Shown: positions 8,634-18,732 of the stretch, in pieces
Position numbering within the stretch: the stretch's first letter is position 1
Layout: the number at the start of each line of letters is the position of its first letter
NCBI GenBank assembly: GCA_024760905.1
Contig: CM045729.1
Coordinates: forward strand, 54,088,080-54,152,079
Source: Plotosus lineatus
Taxonomy: Eukaryota > Chordata > Actinopteri > Siluriformes > Plotosidae
Direction: 5' to 3'
DNA: 64,000 nt
Translations under genes and position numbers: made by a program
Notes under the pieces: generated by a model
The model's input: the letters and a program-made list of their open reading frames with translations, nothing else
Database searches by the model: none
What the model was told of the DNA's origin: nothing

Positions 8634-8973
8634 CTTCTTTTCTTTTCGGCTTTTTCCGTTCTCAGGAGTCACCACAGCGAATCATCTGATTCGCTCGCAC
8701 ATTTGATTTGGCATAGGTTTTTTACGTTGGATGCCCTTCCTGTCACAACCCTTTAGCAAGGGACAGAAACACGCTGACGGCTTTGCAGCCTACTCTTTAC
8801 GAAAGTAAGTCAGCAATGGTTCTTTTACGTGCCTCTCACCTTAGACAGTGAGAGACTTGGCCCGCCTTTGATAACCCAGTTAGCTGCACTGGGGGGACAG
8901 TGACAACCCTGTCTGGACTTGAACCCCAAACTCTAGGATCAGCGATCCTGCACCCTATCCACGAAACCACCAC
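8634..8973 (-). repeat. Chimeric SINE: shared head with RTE-derived tail
   Basis: A perfect 17-bp duplication, CAACAAGTGTCTTTGAT, flanks it at 8617-8633 and 8974-8990. On the minus strand the head and body match the SINE at 7990. After GTCAGCGTGTTTCTGTCCC the tail has GACAGGAAGGGCATCC (the RTE leader motif) followed by ATTCGCTGTGG, ending in the RTE LINE's 3' sequence. Long duplications fit RTE-type machinery. Confidence 0.85.
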
Positions 8974-9039
8974 CAACAAGTGTCTTTGATATACTGTATT
9001 AATTCCATAAGGGATATCTGCATTTATCCCATTCCAAGT

Positions 9040-9245
9040 GAGCACACACACTCGAACAGTGGGCTGCTAAATTGCCACACACAGCAGTTGGGGGTTAGGT
9101 GCCTTGCTCAACGCCATTTCAGATATTTATGTGGAGGAGGGAAAGATGCTGCTCACGCCCCCACCTCCACACTCAGAAATTGAGCCAGCGACTATTTGGC
9201 CCCAAAGCCGTGTCGTTAAACATTACGCTACGGCTGTCTTCTCTG
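9040..9245 (-). repeat. Probable SINE-like fish repeat
   Basis: GGTGCCTTGCTCAACGCCAT and TTAAACATTACGCTACGGCT resemble a common fish SINE read on the minus strand, with a tRNA-like head at the right end. Recognised from memory only. Confidence 0.4.
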
Positions 9246-9249
9246 GAAC

Positions 9250-9900
9250 AATACAATAATTGTCATTACTGCTGTTGTTACTGCAGCCAATAATACATAG
9301 AACTAATGTTGCATGAAACCTGCTCAGATAATGTGTTTGGTGAGCTTTTATTCTGAATGCTGTGAATTCTTTACAAGTGGTACTTGATTGTAGATTCTAA
9401 ATTCTACTTATTCTGGAGATCCGACACCTGTACTTTTACCCAGTGCAATTTAGATACGTACCATTATTCCAGCAGCTCTGATACTTCACACAAAATATTC
9501 TAGTCTCTTGGAGTTGACTGGTAACAAGAAAAGAATAAAACCAGGAGTTTTATTTTTGAGCTACTGTGAACCCCCAAAAAATATACTGTACTGTACTCTG
9601 ATTGTGAAACAGCAGATGGAGTCACTGTAAAATTATCAGATTCTACTAATGTTTATTAGTTTATTCTACACTGGAATAGCATGATCTGATTGTTTTGCTA
9701 TATAGGAGTTAAAAATACATTTTCCCATGTGGTTTATTTTTAAACCAAAACAATGTACTCTGATGGTTTGTCGCAGTAACTTTTGGTGATGTCATCGGCA
9801 TACTTTAGAAGAAGAACGATCAACAGAAACATCTTTGTTTTAGTTGGCTAAAACACTCAAGTTGCAGATCTACTGGCATTATTTAATTTTCTGTTTTAGT
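9250..9900. other. No feature recognised
   Basis: AT-rich noncoding sequence. I see no gene or clear repeat. Confidence 0.4.
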
Positions 9901-9902
9901 TA

Positions 9903-10985
9903 TTGACATACCTGTTTTTAAATTTAGGGAGCCAATTTTTACCCGATATTTTCAATTTTGTGGTTTTCGTCTTGGCCGCGGCACTCTCGACCAACTCTGT
10001 ATGCTCTACAGGATCCTGGAAGGGGCACGGGAGTTTGCCCAATCTGTCGACCTGTTTTGTGGATTTGGAGAAGGCTTTTGACCGTGTCCCTCAGGCTATC
10101 TTGTGGCGCATGCTTGTACAGTGTTCTGGACTCGTTGCTACGAGCCATTCAGTCACTGTATCATCGGCGCCAAAGCTTGGTCCATATTGGGAACAACAGG
10201 TTGAATTAATTTCCAGTAAGGGTTGGAGTCCACAAAAGCTGTCCTTTATCACCAATTCTGTTCCTAATTTTTATCGACAGAATTTCTAGGCATAGCCTAG
10301 AAGTTGAGTGGTTCTGGCTTGGTGGCCATAGGATCTCTTCTCTGCATTTTATGGGTTGACGTCCTTTTGGCTTTATCAATCCAGGACCTTCAGCTCTCAT
10401 TGGAGCGATTTACAGTCGAGTGCAAAGCAGCCAGGATGAGAATCAGCACCTCCAAGTCCAATGCCATGCTTCTCAGTCATAAAAGAGTGGAATACACCCT
10501 CTGGGTCTGGAATGAGGTTCTGCTCCAAGTGGAGGAGTATCTCTGGGTCTTGTTCACAAGTGAGGGAAGGATGGACTGGAAGATTGACAGGCGGATTGCT
10601 GCAGCCTCTGCTGTAAAGCGGAGCCTGTACCGGTCCTTCATGGTGAAGAGGGAGCTGAGCGCAAGGCAAAGCTCTCAATTTACCAGTGGATCTACGTTCC
10701 AATTCTCACATATGGTCACGAGTTTTGGGTAATGAGCAAAAGAACAAGATTGCGGATACAAGTGGCTGAAATGAGCTTCCTTTGCGGGGTGCTGGGGCTC
10801 TCCCTTAGAGATAGGGTGAGAAGCACAGTCATCCGGTGAGAGCTCGGAGTAGAACCGCTGCGCCTCCTCGTTGAGAGGAACCAGTTGAGGTGGCTCAGGC
10901 ATCTGGTTAAAATGCTTCCCGAACACCTCCCTGGTGTGGTGCTTTGGGCATGTCCAATCTGGAAGAGACCCCAGGTTCGACCTAG
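9903..10985 (+). pseudogene. Decayed LINE reverse transcriptase, same family as 49975-51972
   Basis: Broken frames give CFVDLEKAFDRVPQAILW (RT palm motif A region), then LSLERFTVECKAARMRISTS, EEYLWVLFTSEGRMD and AASAVKRSLYRS. All have counterparts in the minus-strand LINE at 49975-51972 (for example LSLERFAAK and VEEFKYLEVLFTSEGSM). The catalytic block is missing, and several stops and indels occur. A 5'-truncated, old copy. Confidence 0.75.
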
Positions 10986-11089
10986 AATAATAGTATTATG
11001 TCTCTCGGATGGTATGGTAGCGACCCAACACGCAGCTAGGAGATGCTCGGATTAGCGTGTTTGTCTGCTTTTTGGCCTTGGATTTGGAT

Positions 11090-11348
11090 AGTCACTGACT
11101 GACTAGTTCTGTTCTTAGACTATGTGTTAAGCCAAAAGAAACGAGAGTAGCACCTTCCCGAGTGGATACCGTCCCGCCCTATCAGGCCATGTTTACCCTC
11201 AAAAGTATTCCAGGTATCAATAAAGACCACTTCATTTTTGGAGCACCACGTGGACATCCAGCAGTTCAGCGATCATAGCCTGTTGTAAGCTACATCACCA
11301 TGCCGTATTGGGATGGGGCCACAGCATATTACAGCATCGGACATTACC
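11090..11348 (-). pseudogene. LINE ORF1 SGNH-esterase remnant, C-terminal part
   Basis: The minus strand reads CCGPIPIRHGDVAYNRL, then [19 protein letters not shown] and [12 protein letters not shown]. The DGIH motif is the Asp-His pair of the SGNH hydrolase fold found in ORF1 of CR1/L2-type LINEs. There is at least one internal stop. It continues, across the LINE inserted at 11349-14209, into the part at 14210-14780. Confidence 0.65.
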
Positions 11349-11355
11349 TACTTAC

Positions 11356-12150
11356 TTACTTAGTCCTCTTCGTACTGATTGTACATAAGGCCGTCAGCTT
11401 AGAGCTCCAATGCTGTCTGTCTTGTGCCCATCTCTGCACCTCTCCCCATGTCCATCCTACTTCCTTCATTTCTTTCTCCACTGATCGCCTCCAGGTTTCC
11501 TTAGGTCGACCTCTCCTTCTCTTCCCCGGTGGTGTCCATCTCATAGCTACTCTTGGGATGGAATCTGGTTTCATTCTGCAGACGTATCCTATCCATCTCC
11601 ATCTTCTCCTCTTTATCTCTTGGGATCGTGGGCAGGTGTTGCTTTGTTGGTACAGGTCTTCGTTTGAGATGCTATTTGGCCAGTATATACGGAGTATTCT
11701 CCTGAGGCATTTGGTCTGAAATACATCTATCATATTGCAGATGGTCTGTGTAACTTTCCAAGATTCTGATCCATAAAGGAGGACTCCAAGAACATTGCTT
11801 TTATATATCCTCAATTTGGTGGTAACTGTAATCTTGTTTGACTTCCAAATGTTCCTCAGAGAACAGAAAGCTCCTCTGGCTTTAGCTAATCGCGATCTTA
11901 CGTCAACTTCTGAGTCTCCACTGGCATGGATCTTTCTGCCCAGGTAAGTGAATTCTTGGACCTCTTCGATGTTCTTGTCTCTCAGTCGCACCACTTCTGT
12001 AGACATGGCATTAATCTTTAGGAGTTTGGTTTTATCTGTATTGATCTGTAAGCCAATCTGTCTTCCTATTGTGTCTAGATCATCGGTTTTCGTCTGGATA
12101 CGTCTGGATATCCTGAAAACGGTGTGAAAGAAGGGATATGTCATCCGCAA
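11356..12150 (-). CDS. LINE reverse transcriptase, C-terminal part (element 11349-14209)
   Basis: The frame begins just after the FADD block: GLQINTDKTKLLKIN, EEVQEFTYLGRKIHASG (RT thumb start), LLYGSESWKVT and CLRRILRIYWP. It ends with a basic GKRRRGRPKETWRR stretch. It is shifted relative to the 12080-12595 frame. Confidence 0.78.
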   Translation of the reverse strand: MRMTYPFFHTVFRISRRIQTKTDDLDTIGRQIGLQINTDKTKLLKINAMSTEVVRLRDKNIEEVQEFTYLGRKIHASGDSEVDVRSRLAKARGAFCSLRNIWKSNKITVTTKLRIYKSNVLGVLLYGSESWKVTQTICNMIDVFQTKCLRRILRIYWPNSISNEDLYQQSNTCPRSQEIKRRRWRWIGYVCRMKPDSIPRVAMRWTPPGKRRRGRPKETWRRSVEKEMKEVGWTWGEVQRWAQDRQHWSSKLTALCTISTKRTK

Positions 12151-12595
12151 AGTCTAGATTTTCTAACTTTTCTGTGAACGTCCAACTGAGTCCTCTTGTG
12201 TTATTCCGGGTGATTTCCTTCATCAGCCAGTCCATGCATAGTGTGAAGAGGATAGGAGATAGAAGACAGCCTTGTCTTACGCCTGTTCTTATGGGGAATT
12301 CTTCTGTAACACTGGATCCACAGATTACTCTGGCGCTGAAATTTGTATACAACATCTGTATGATTGAGATGATCTTAGCTGGGATTCCGTAGTGTCTCAG
12401 TATGTTCCACAGGGCTGTCCTGTTGATGCTGTCGAATGCCTTTGAGAAGTCAATGAAGTTGCTGTACACTGTGGCATTCCATTCGTTGCTTCGCTCTACA
12501 ATCTGTCGGAGAGCAAAAATTTGATCCGCACACGATCTTCCTTTCCTAAAGCCTGCCTGTTCTTTGCGAAGTAGTGGATCCACTGCTCTTGACAT
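12080..12595 (-). CDS. LINE reverse transcriptase core (element 11349-14209)
   Basis: RT blocks in order: EQAGFRKGRSCADQI, FIDFSKAFDSINRTALW, TGVRQGCLLSPILF and LDFADDISLLSHR. The catalytic FADD is intact, at about 12137-12165. It is out of frame with the preceding endonuclease frame, so at least one indel separates them. Confidence 0.8.
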   Translation of the reverse strand: MSRAVDPLLRKEQAGFRKGRSCADQIFALRQIVERSNEWNATVYSNFIDFSKAFDSINRTALWNILRHYGIPAKIISIIQMLYTNFSARVICGSSVTEEFPIRTGVRQGCLLSPILFTLCMDWLMKEITRNNTRGLSWTFTEKLENLDFADDISLLSHRFQDIQTYPDENR

Positions 12596-13965
12596 TCTGT
12601 TCTTATAGCCTTCTTTACTTCAGCACTGTCTCGTAGTTCTGTACTGATGTCTAGCTTTTCCACTGCTGGCACAATACTTGCTTCCTCATCCGGATCTTCC
12701 CCGTTCAACACTCTCTTAAAATGCTCTTTCCAACACTCTAGGATTTCCTCTTTGTTGGATAGTATGTTTCCCTGTTGGTCTTTAATTGGGGAGTCAAATA
12801 CTTGGTTCTTTCCTGCCAGGGTCTTTGTCAGCTTGTCGAGCGTTCCCATGTCCTGTTTGGCTGCAGCTGTTTCTGCTTCCTCTGCAATACTATCGATATA
12901 AGTGCTCTTGTCTACTTTAGCACTTTTCTTGACCTCTTTGTCTGTGGCTTTGTATTCTGCTCTCAGTTGTTTCCTCCGCCTCTCAGATTTCGTGCTGAGG
13001 AGTGTCTTTTTCTTAGTCTTTCTTTCCTCTATCTTCTTCCAGGTTTTCTCCGATATCCATTCCTCCTTCTTTCTTTTCTTTGGCCCTAGCAGCTTATTGC
13101 CCGTTTCCAGGAGTACCTCATTGAACTCTTGTAGTTCAATTTCATGATCTTGTAGTGCCATAAATCTGTTCTTAATTTCTATCTGGAAGGCTCTGTTCAC
13201 CTCTTTGTTTTTCAGCATTTGTATGTTTAGTGCTGGTGATCTTTGGGCTTTCTGTTTTGCCTTGCGGAGCTTCAGCTTGTCCTTTGCCAACACCAGTGTG
13301 TGGTCACTTCCTACATCTGCCCCTCGCCTTGCCACTACATCCTGTAGGCTTCCCCCCCACCTGCTATTGATGATGATATGATCAATTTGGTTTTCTGTAT
13401 GACCATCGGGAGAGCTCCAAGTTGTTTTGTGGATGTCTTTATGTTTGAATAGGGTGCTACCTATTACCATGTGGTTCTCTTGGCAAAATGCTATTAGCCT
13501 CTCACCATTGCTGTTGCATATTCCTATACCTTGTCTACCCATGATGTTCTCCACTCCACTATTTTGGCTACCTATTTTTGCATTCTGATCACTCATGATG
13601 AGAAGTACATCGTGCACTGGTGTTTTGTCCACTTGCTTCTGTAGTGAATCATAGAAGGAGTCTTTTTCTTTTTCATCTGCTTCTTCCGTTGGTGCATAGC
13701 TGATTATTGTTGTGAGCTTGGCAAACAAAGAGTTATATCTTGCCTGTATGATTCTTTCACTGATAGGTGTCCATTCAAGCAGGCAGTTGTGTATCTCTCT
13801 TGTTGTTATGATAGCAACTCCTTGGCTGTGATGGTCATCTGATCTACCGGAAAAAAGCATATGGTGTCCTGATTCAGTAACGCCCAGGAGTTTGATGTTG
13901 TAGTTGTCCATTTCACGTATTGTTTGGCTAGCCTTCCTGTCTGGTAGAATGTCCGTACATTCCAA
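12496..13965 (-). CDS. LINE endonuclease and linker (element 11349-14209)
   Basis: An open frame of 489 codons containing TTRE, ISYAPTEE, LLIMSDQNAKIGSQNSG (the GDFNA position, here with SDQNAK) and NQIDHIIINSRW, then GSDHTLV, the SDH motif of the apurinic-type endonuclease. A charged, Lys-rich linker follows, up to about residue 450. The N-terminal part, with RVGCWNVRTF, is in another frame at 13806-14162, and the region between shows a frameshift. The catalytic Glu block reads VTESGHH. Confidence 0.75.
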   Translation of the reverse strand: MECTDILPDRKASQTIREMDNYNIKLLGVTESGHHMLFSGRSDDHHSQGVAIITTREIHNCLLEWTPISERIIQARYNSLFAKLTTIISYAPTEEADEKEKDSFYDSLQKQVDKTPVHDVLLIMSDQNAKIGSQNSGVENIMGRQGIGICNSNGERLIAFCQENHMVIGSTLFKHKDIHKTTWSSPDGHTENQIDHIIINSRWGGSLQDVVARRGADVGSDHTLVLAKDKLKLRKAKQKAQRSPALNIQMLKNKEVNRAFQIEIKNRFMALQDHEIELQEFNEVLLETGNKLLGPKKRKKEEWISEKTWKKIEERKTKKKTLLSTKSERRRKQLRAEYKATDKEVKKSAKVDKSTYIDSIAEEAETAAAKQDMGTLDKLTKTLAGKNQVFDSPIKDQQGNILSNKEEILECWKEHFKRVLNGEDPDEEASIVPAVEKLDISTELRDSAEVKKAIRTECQEQWIHYFAKNRQALGKEDRVRIKFLLSDRL

Positions 13966-14209
13966 CAGCCAACTCTACAGGTTGTTTTTGGATGAAGGGC
14001 GTTGGTTCTCAGGGTGTCAGCTTCCTTTCGGGTTTTGCTGTCATCTGTCATATTCCTTGTTGTTCGGGTAACCTCTTCCCTTCTTCCAGCATTGGTTTCT
14101 TTGGTTTCGGTTTTTATAGCGGCTTTTCTTTTACGTGGTGAGGTTGCTGGCCCCACGCACAACCTTCCTCCTTTCTCATCCGGGCTTGGGACCGGCCAAT
14201 GGCGGAGTT

Positions 14210-14780
14210 AGCATCGGACATTGCCTTCACTAATTTCCACACCTCTATAAAGTTACTCTTAGTAACCTCTGACTGCCGAAGGCGTACTGTACGTATATCA
14301 TTAAGTTTAGCATGCATGACTATCTTACAGAACCTGTGCTCATCTAAGATAACCTGCTATGTCTGGCGCTCTGGCTCCCTGGATACACCTAACAAGCTGG
14401 TGCCCCTAAATGACTTGCTAATTTCACGTGCCTTAAAATAGAGCTTCCTATACCCAGAGCTCTTTCAGGTTTCTCAGTGGGTGTCTCATTAAGGAGAGCA
14501 AACCTGTTCGACAAGTGAAGCATGGATGAGTGGTGCTCCCGTCGGTGAGCCTCAGTGTTAGCTTTGGGTTTATGAGTATGCCACCGAGTCGTCACCCATT
14601 TGACCTGCTGCGAAGGCTCTGATGCTGGAGGAGGGGGGGGGTTACTATCTCTGCCTGAGACACCCAGACTACCGGCTACAGGAATGCTACTCTCGTTCTC
14701 ACTAGTTTTCTATAAAGTCTGGATGTGCACTTCTAATGTTAGTCTTCTCCGTCAGAGAATTAATGTCATTCTGGAGGTTT
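14210..14780 (-). pseudogene. LINE ORF1 SGNH-esterase remnant, N-terminal part
   Basis: The minus strand has GIGSSILRHVKLASHLG, matching the nucleophile-Ser block of SGNH esterases, then NDIRTVRLRQSEVTKSNFIE, matching the G-x-N-D block, with stops between. Upstream is a basic, low-complexity segment. Together with 11090-11348 it forms one ORF1 relic cut by the 2.9-kb LINE. Confidence 0.65.
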
Positions 14781-15962
14781 CTTGCATTTCCTTGTAATGT
14801 ATGCTAAAACGCTTAACTAAGTTAAAAGATGCTATCAGCTTCACAGTGCTTGGTCCGACATACTAAGCTCTCCTGTTCTGTCTTTGTCATGGTTAAAATA
14901 TTTGAAATAATTATACAAATGTTGATTTACTTTGCTTTTATATTTTATATTTTTATATTTTTGTGGAGAATATACTAAAACAAATACAGTGGTACCTTGA
15001 CTTACGAGTGTCTTTTATAACAAATTTTCCATGATACGAATTTTGGTCCCATCAAAAATCAGTATAATTAACAAAGAATAACAATCAGTATAATTTGAAG
15101 GCATTTGAACCTTTATATAATGGTCGAAAACATACGTACTGATCTTATTGGAATAAACAGAAATGAAAAATTTTTTTTTGGGGGGTTACCACGGTGACTG
15201 ATGGGTTTAAAAAGGGCCTGTCAGATTAAAATGAGGATGATTTCTCTGATCATCTCTTCCTAAAACTCTTCCTAGACATGTTTTCCAAACGTTTATATGG
15301 CTGAAGTGCATAAAAATGTTTGGTTGCTAAGGACTAATGATCTAGGAAAAAGTGCAATCTTTGCTCATTTTTCTCTAAAACGTCTTTTGAAATTTTTATC
15401 TGAATGCTGACACAAGAAATGGCATAGCTTGCTCAGTTTTCAATGTATTGACAAACCTTTTGCTGCATTTTGCAGCTTTGGGCCTCCTCTATCTGTGTAA
15501 AAAAATCTGACTGTGTAAAAAGCTAATTTTTCATTTTTGGACACAAGAGCCTACTTTTGGTGGAGTGGCTCACAAATAGTGTTTAGTGCCCCTTCCACCT
15601 AGTGTAACTATAGTGAACACAGTGAGAGCACCACTGCCACCTACTGTAGCGGATGCGCAATTAACTTAATTCTAGTGGCCAAAAAGCATGCTCCTCATAC
15701 TCACTGGGGTGCACCTCACTATTTGAGAAGCACTAGCCTTGTGGGAACTCACCATGAGCCTTTCCTCTCTGGCATTCGTAATGTGCACATGTACAAAATT
15801 CTTCTCCTCCTCTGTTATGCACCACCTCATGCCTGCCCACATGACATCTTCGCGCCTACATGACATCTTTGCCACAGTTGATGACCAGAAGGGTTAGTTG
15901 ACTTATTTTTTCTTGATTTATTATTATTTATTATTATTAATGTTAATGTACATTTATTATTA

Positions 15963-16971
15963 CAGTCGGCCCCCAATTTACGAAATGAATCGTTCCAGAG
16001 CCCTTTTCGTATTGCGGGGATTTCGTCAGTAGGGGTCGCATCTTACATGTTAAACGCCTAATTCGTTCCAAGGCTCCAGTCCTTGGACTGTATAAACCCC
16101 ATAAACCCTTTAAAAATGATAAAAGTACACCAATTTTGTATGAAATATGTGTTAAAAGTAAAAGAAAGTTATTTATTAAACCGTTTTATTAACATATTTA
16201 TTAATTAAACCATTATTAAACATTTTTATTAACACACACACACACACACACACACATCTCTCTTTCTCTCTCTCTTTATCTCCTTCTCTCGCGCGCTGCT
16301 GGCCATGCCCACAAGACGTGGAATTCAAAGCGCATTCCCTGCTTGACAAATTCAACTTTAATTTGATTCCTTGAGGGATCGGGATTCCAGATAAGCGCAA
16401 ATGCGCCCACATTTATTAAACATTTACTGAATTAAACAACTTAAAAAAGCTAAAAACTAAAGCGTTATTCCTTCTCTCTCTCTCCCCCTCTCGCTCTCTT
16501 TCTCCCGCGCGCTGCGGGCCACGCTCACAAGACATGAATTCAAAGCGCACTGCTTGATCATTTACTGAATAAATCAACTTAAAAAACTAAACTAAAAACT
16601 AAAGCGTTATTCTCTCTCTCTCTCTCTCTCTCTCTCGTGCGCGCACTGCAGACCACGCCCGCAAGACGTGAATTCAAAGTGCATTCCCTGCTTGACAAAC
16701 TCAACTTTAATTTGATTCCTTGAGGGATCGGGATGCCAGATAACCTCAAATTCACCCACATTTATTCATAATTTACTGAAGCCGTCAGCGTGTTTCTGTC
16801 CCTTGCTAAAAGGGTTGTGACAGGAAGGGAATCCGACGTAAAAAACCTCTGCCAAATCAAACATGCGAATCAAGATGATTCGCTGTGGCGACTCCCGAGT
16901 AAAAGGGAAAAAGCCGAAAGGAAGACAGACTGAATTAAAACAACTTAAAAAACTAAACTAAAAACTAAAGT

Positions 16972-17019
<48 letters not shown>

Positions 17020-17380
17020 CGCGCACTGCGGACCACGCCCACAAGACGTGAATTCAAAGCGCATTCCCTGCTTGACAAACTCACTTTAATTTGATTCCTT
17101 GAGGGATCGGAATTCCAGATGAGCTCAAATGCGCCCACATTTATTAAACATTTACTGAATTAAACAACTTAAAAACTAATCTAAAAACTAAAGAGTGAAA
17201 CTGTCTCTATCTGGGTGGCCAGCGGGACGAGACAGCCAATGAGAGAGCAACTCCCCCGTCTTTTGAATTTCTTTTCGTAAGAGGGGGGATGCTTCATATT
17301 TCAGGGACGGAAACTCAAGAAAACGTTTTTCGTAATCGGGGGATTTCGTACAAAGGGGTCTTTAAACTGGGGGCCGACTG
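15963..17380. mobile_element. Tigger-like nonautonomous element with internal tandem repeats
   Basis: Ends read CAGTCGGCCCCCAATTTACG and, reversed, CAGTCGGCCCCCAGTTTAAA, with TA on both sides. Inside are four units of about 150-210 bases (from about 16256, 16467, 16613 and 16975). Each starts with a (CT)n run and GCGCGC, followed by CCACAAGACGTG-like and GAGGGATCGGGAT-like motifs. A SINE tail fragment (16779-16932) interrupts the third unit. It also shares the (A)CAGCCAATGAGAGAGCAACT stretch near 17238 with other Tigger-like elements here. Confidence 0.8.
16779..16932 (+). repeat. Fragment of RTE-tailed SINE
   Basis: It begins GCCGTCAGCGTGTTTCTGTC and runs through GACAGGAAGGGAATCCGACG and GATTCGCTGTGGCGACTCC to AAAGCCGAAAGGAAG. 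Only the region around and after the tail junction is present, without a head. Confidence 0.8.
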
Positions 17381-18006
17381 TATCATTATTATTATTATTA
17401 TTGTTTTGCAGTTGTTATTATTATTAATAATAATAATAATAATTGTAATTATAATAAATATTTATTGTTTTTACATGTTTATCCTTAATATATTAGGTGA
17501 AATATACGTGTTTGTGTCAGGTTATATGATTTTGGAGTTAGAAGGACTATGGGAAGAAGATGGAGGAGAAGCTGGCTCAGAACAACGTGCAGGTCGTCTG
17601 GAGAGGACTAAAGACCATGTCTGGATTTGGGCAAAGTGTCAGAGGATTAAACTGTTACTTCAACAGGTTTGATTCTCCCCTCTCCCCCTCTGCCCCCTCC
17701 CCCCTTCACACGTCTCCAGATCAGCAGACACCTCCCCCCTCCCCAGGCCAAGTTCACTTGACTGCTACAGCTGGACAGACACATCCCCCTCCCTCTGCAG
17801 CCCACCCCAGCCCCCCCCTCACCCTCAAGTCAGACCAGGTGAGGAGACAGCTGAGGTGACTAAATCAGCGGAAATCTGAAGGACCAGATGGCATCAGTCC
17901 CAGACTGCTGAGGACTTGCGCGAACCAGCTCTGTGAGGTACTATGCTACCTGTACAACCTGAGCCTCAGCCTAGAGAAGATTCCTGTCCTGTGGAAGACC
18001 TCCTGT

Positions 18007-18624
18007 GTGGTTCCGGTTCCCAAAACAGCTCAAGTGAAGGAACCGGCCCACTACAGACCTGTTGCCCTGACCTCCCACCTCATGAAGACCATGGAAAGGC
18101 TCCTCCTCGAACACCTCCGCTCTATGGTGAGCCCCACCCTAGACCCGCTGCAGTTTGCCTACAGGTCCAACATTGGGGTAGAAGACGCCATCATCTACCT
18201 TCTGCAGCGGGCGCTCACCCACCTGGAGATCGCTAGTAGCGCTGTGAGGGTCATGTTCTTTGATTTCTCCAGCGCCTTCAACACCATCAGGCCAGCGCTT
18301 CTGCGGGGGAAGCTGGAGGACGTGGGAGTGGACGGACATCTTGCTGCCTGGATTATCGACTACCTCACTGACCGTCCACAGTACGTGCGGCTGCGCGGCT
18401 GTAAGTCAAAGGTGGCAGTCTGCAGCACGGGGGCACCGTCCTCTCACCCTTCCTTTTCAACATTTATACCTCGAACTTCATCTATAGCACAGACAGCTGC
18501 CACCTCCAGAAGTTCTCGGACGACTACGCCATCGTGGGCCGTGTATCAGAGGGGAACGAGCTGGAGTACCGGTCGGTCATCGTTGACTTCGTGGACTGGT
18601 GTGAGCGCAACCACCTGTGCTTGA
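18007..18624 (+). CDS. Rex1-like LINE reverse transcriptase, first part
   Basis: Blocks: VPVPKTAQVKEPAHYRPVAL, QFAYRSNIGVEDAI and FFDFSSAFNTIRPALL (motif A Asp present). The natural frame is lost at about 18430, just where the G-A-P-Q-G-T motif should follow STGAP. The remainder of this open frame is therefore not real protein. Confidence 0.75.
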   Translation: MVPVPKTAQVKEPAHYRPVALTSHLMKTMERLLLEHLRSMVSPTLDPLQFAYRSNIGVEDAIIYLLQRALTHLEIASSAVRVMFFDFSSAFNTIRPALLRGKLEDVGVDGHLAAWIIDYLTDRPQYVRLRGCKSKVAVCSTGAPSSHPSFSTFIPRTSSIAQTAATSRSSRTTTPSWAVYQRGTSWSTGRSSLTSWTGVSATTCA

Positions 18625-18672
18625 ACACTAGGAAGACAAAGGAGATGGTGGTCGACTTCAGGAGAAGCACTC

Positions 18673-18732
<60 letters not shown>

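Larger units (their letters stand above)
11349..14209 (-). mobile_element. APE-type non-LTR retrotransposon, near full length
   Basis: The element is flanked by a 16-bp duplication, AGCATCGGACATTACC at 11333-11348 and AGCATCGGACATTGCC at 14210-14225 (one difference). The 3' end on the minus strand finishes GAAGAGGACTAAGTAAGTAA. It encodes an endonuclease and a reverse transcriptase with a few frameshifts. Its protein differs clearly from the RTE copies at 4653, 35346 and 46510, yet its leader (14156-14197) shares GCCGGTCCCAAGCCCGGAT with them. The clade is left open; RTE-like or a related APE clade. Confidence 0.8.
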
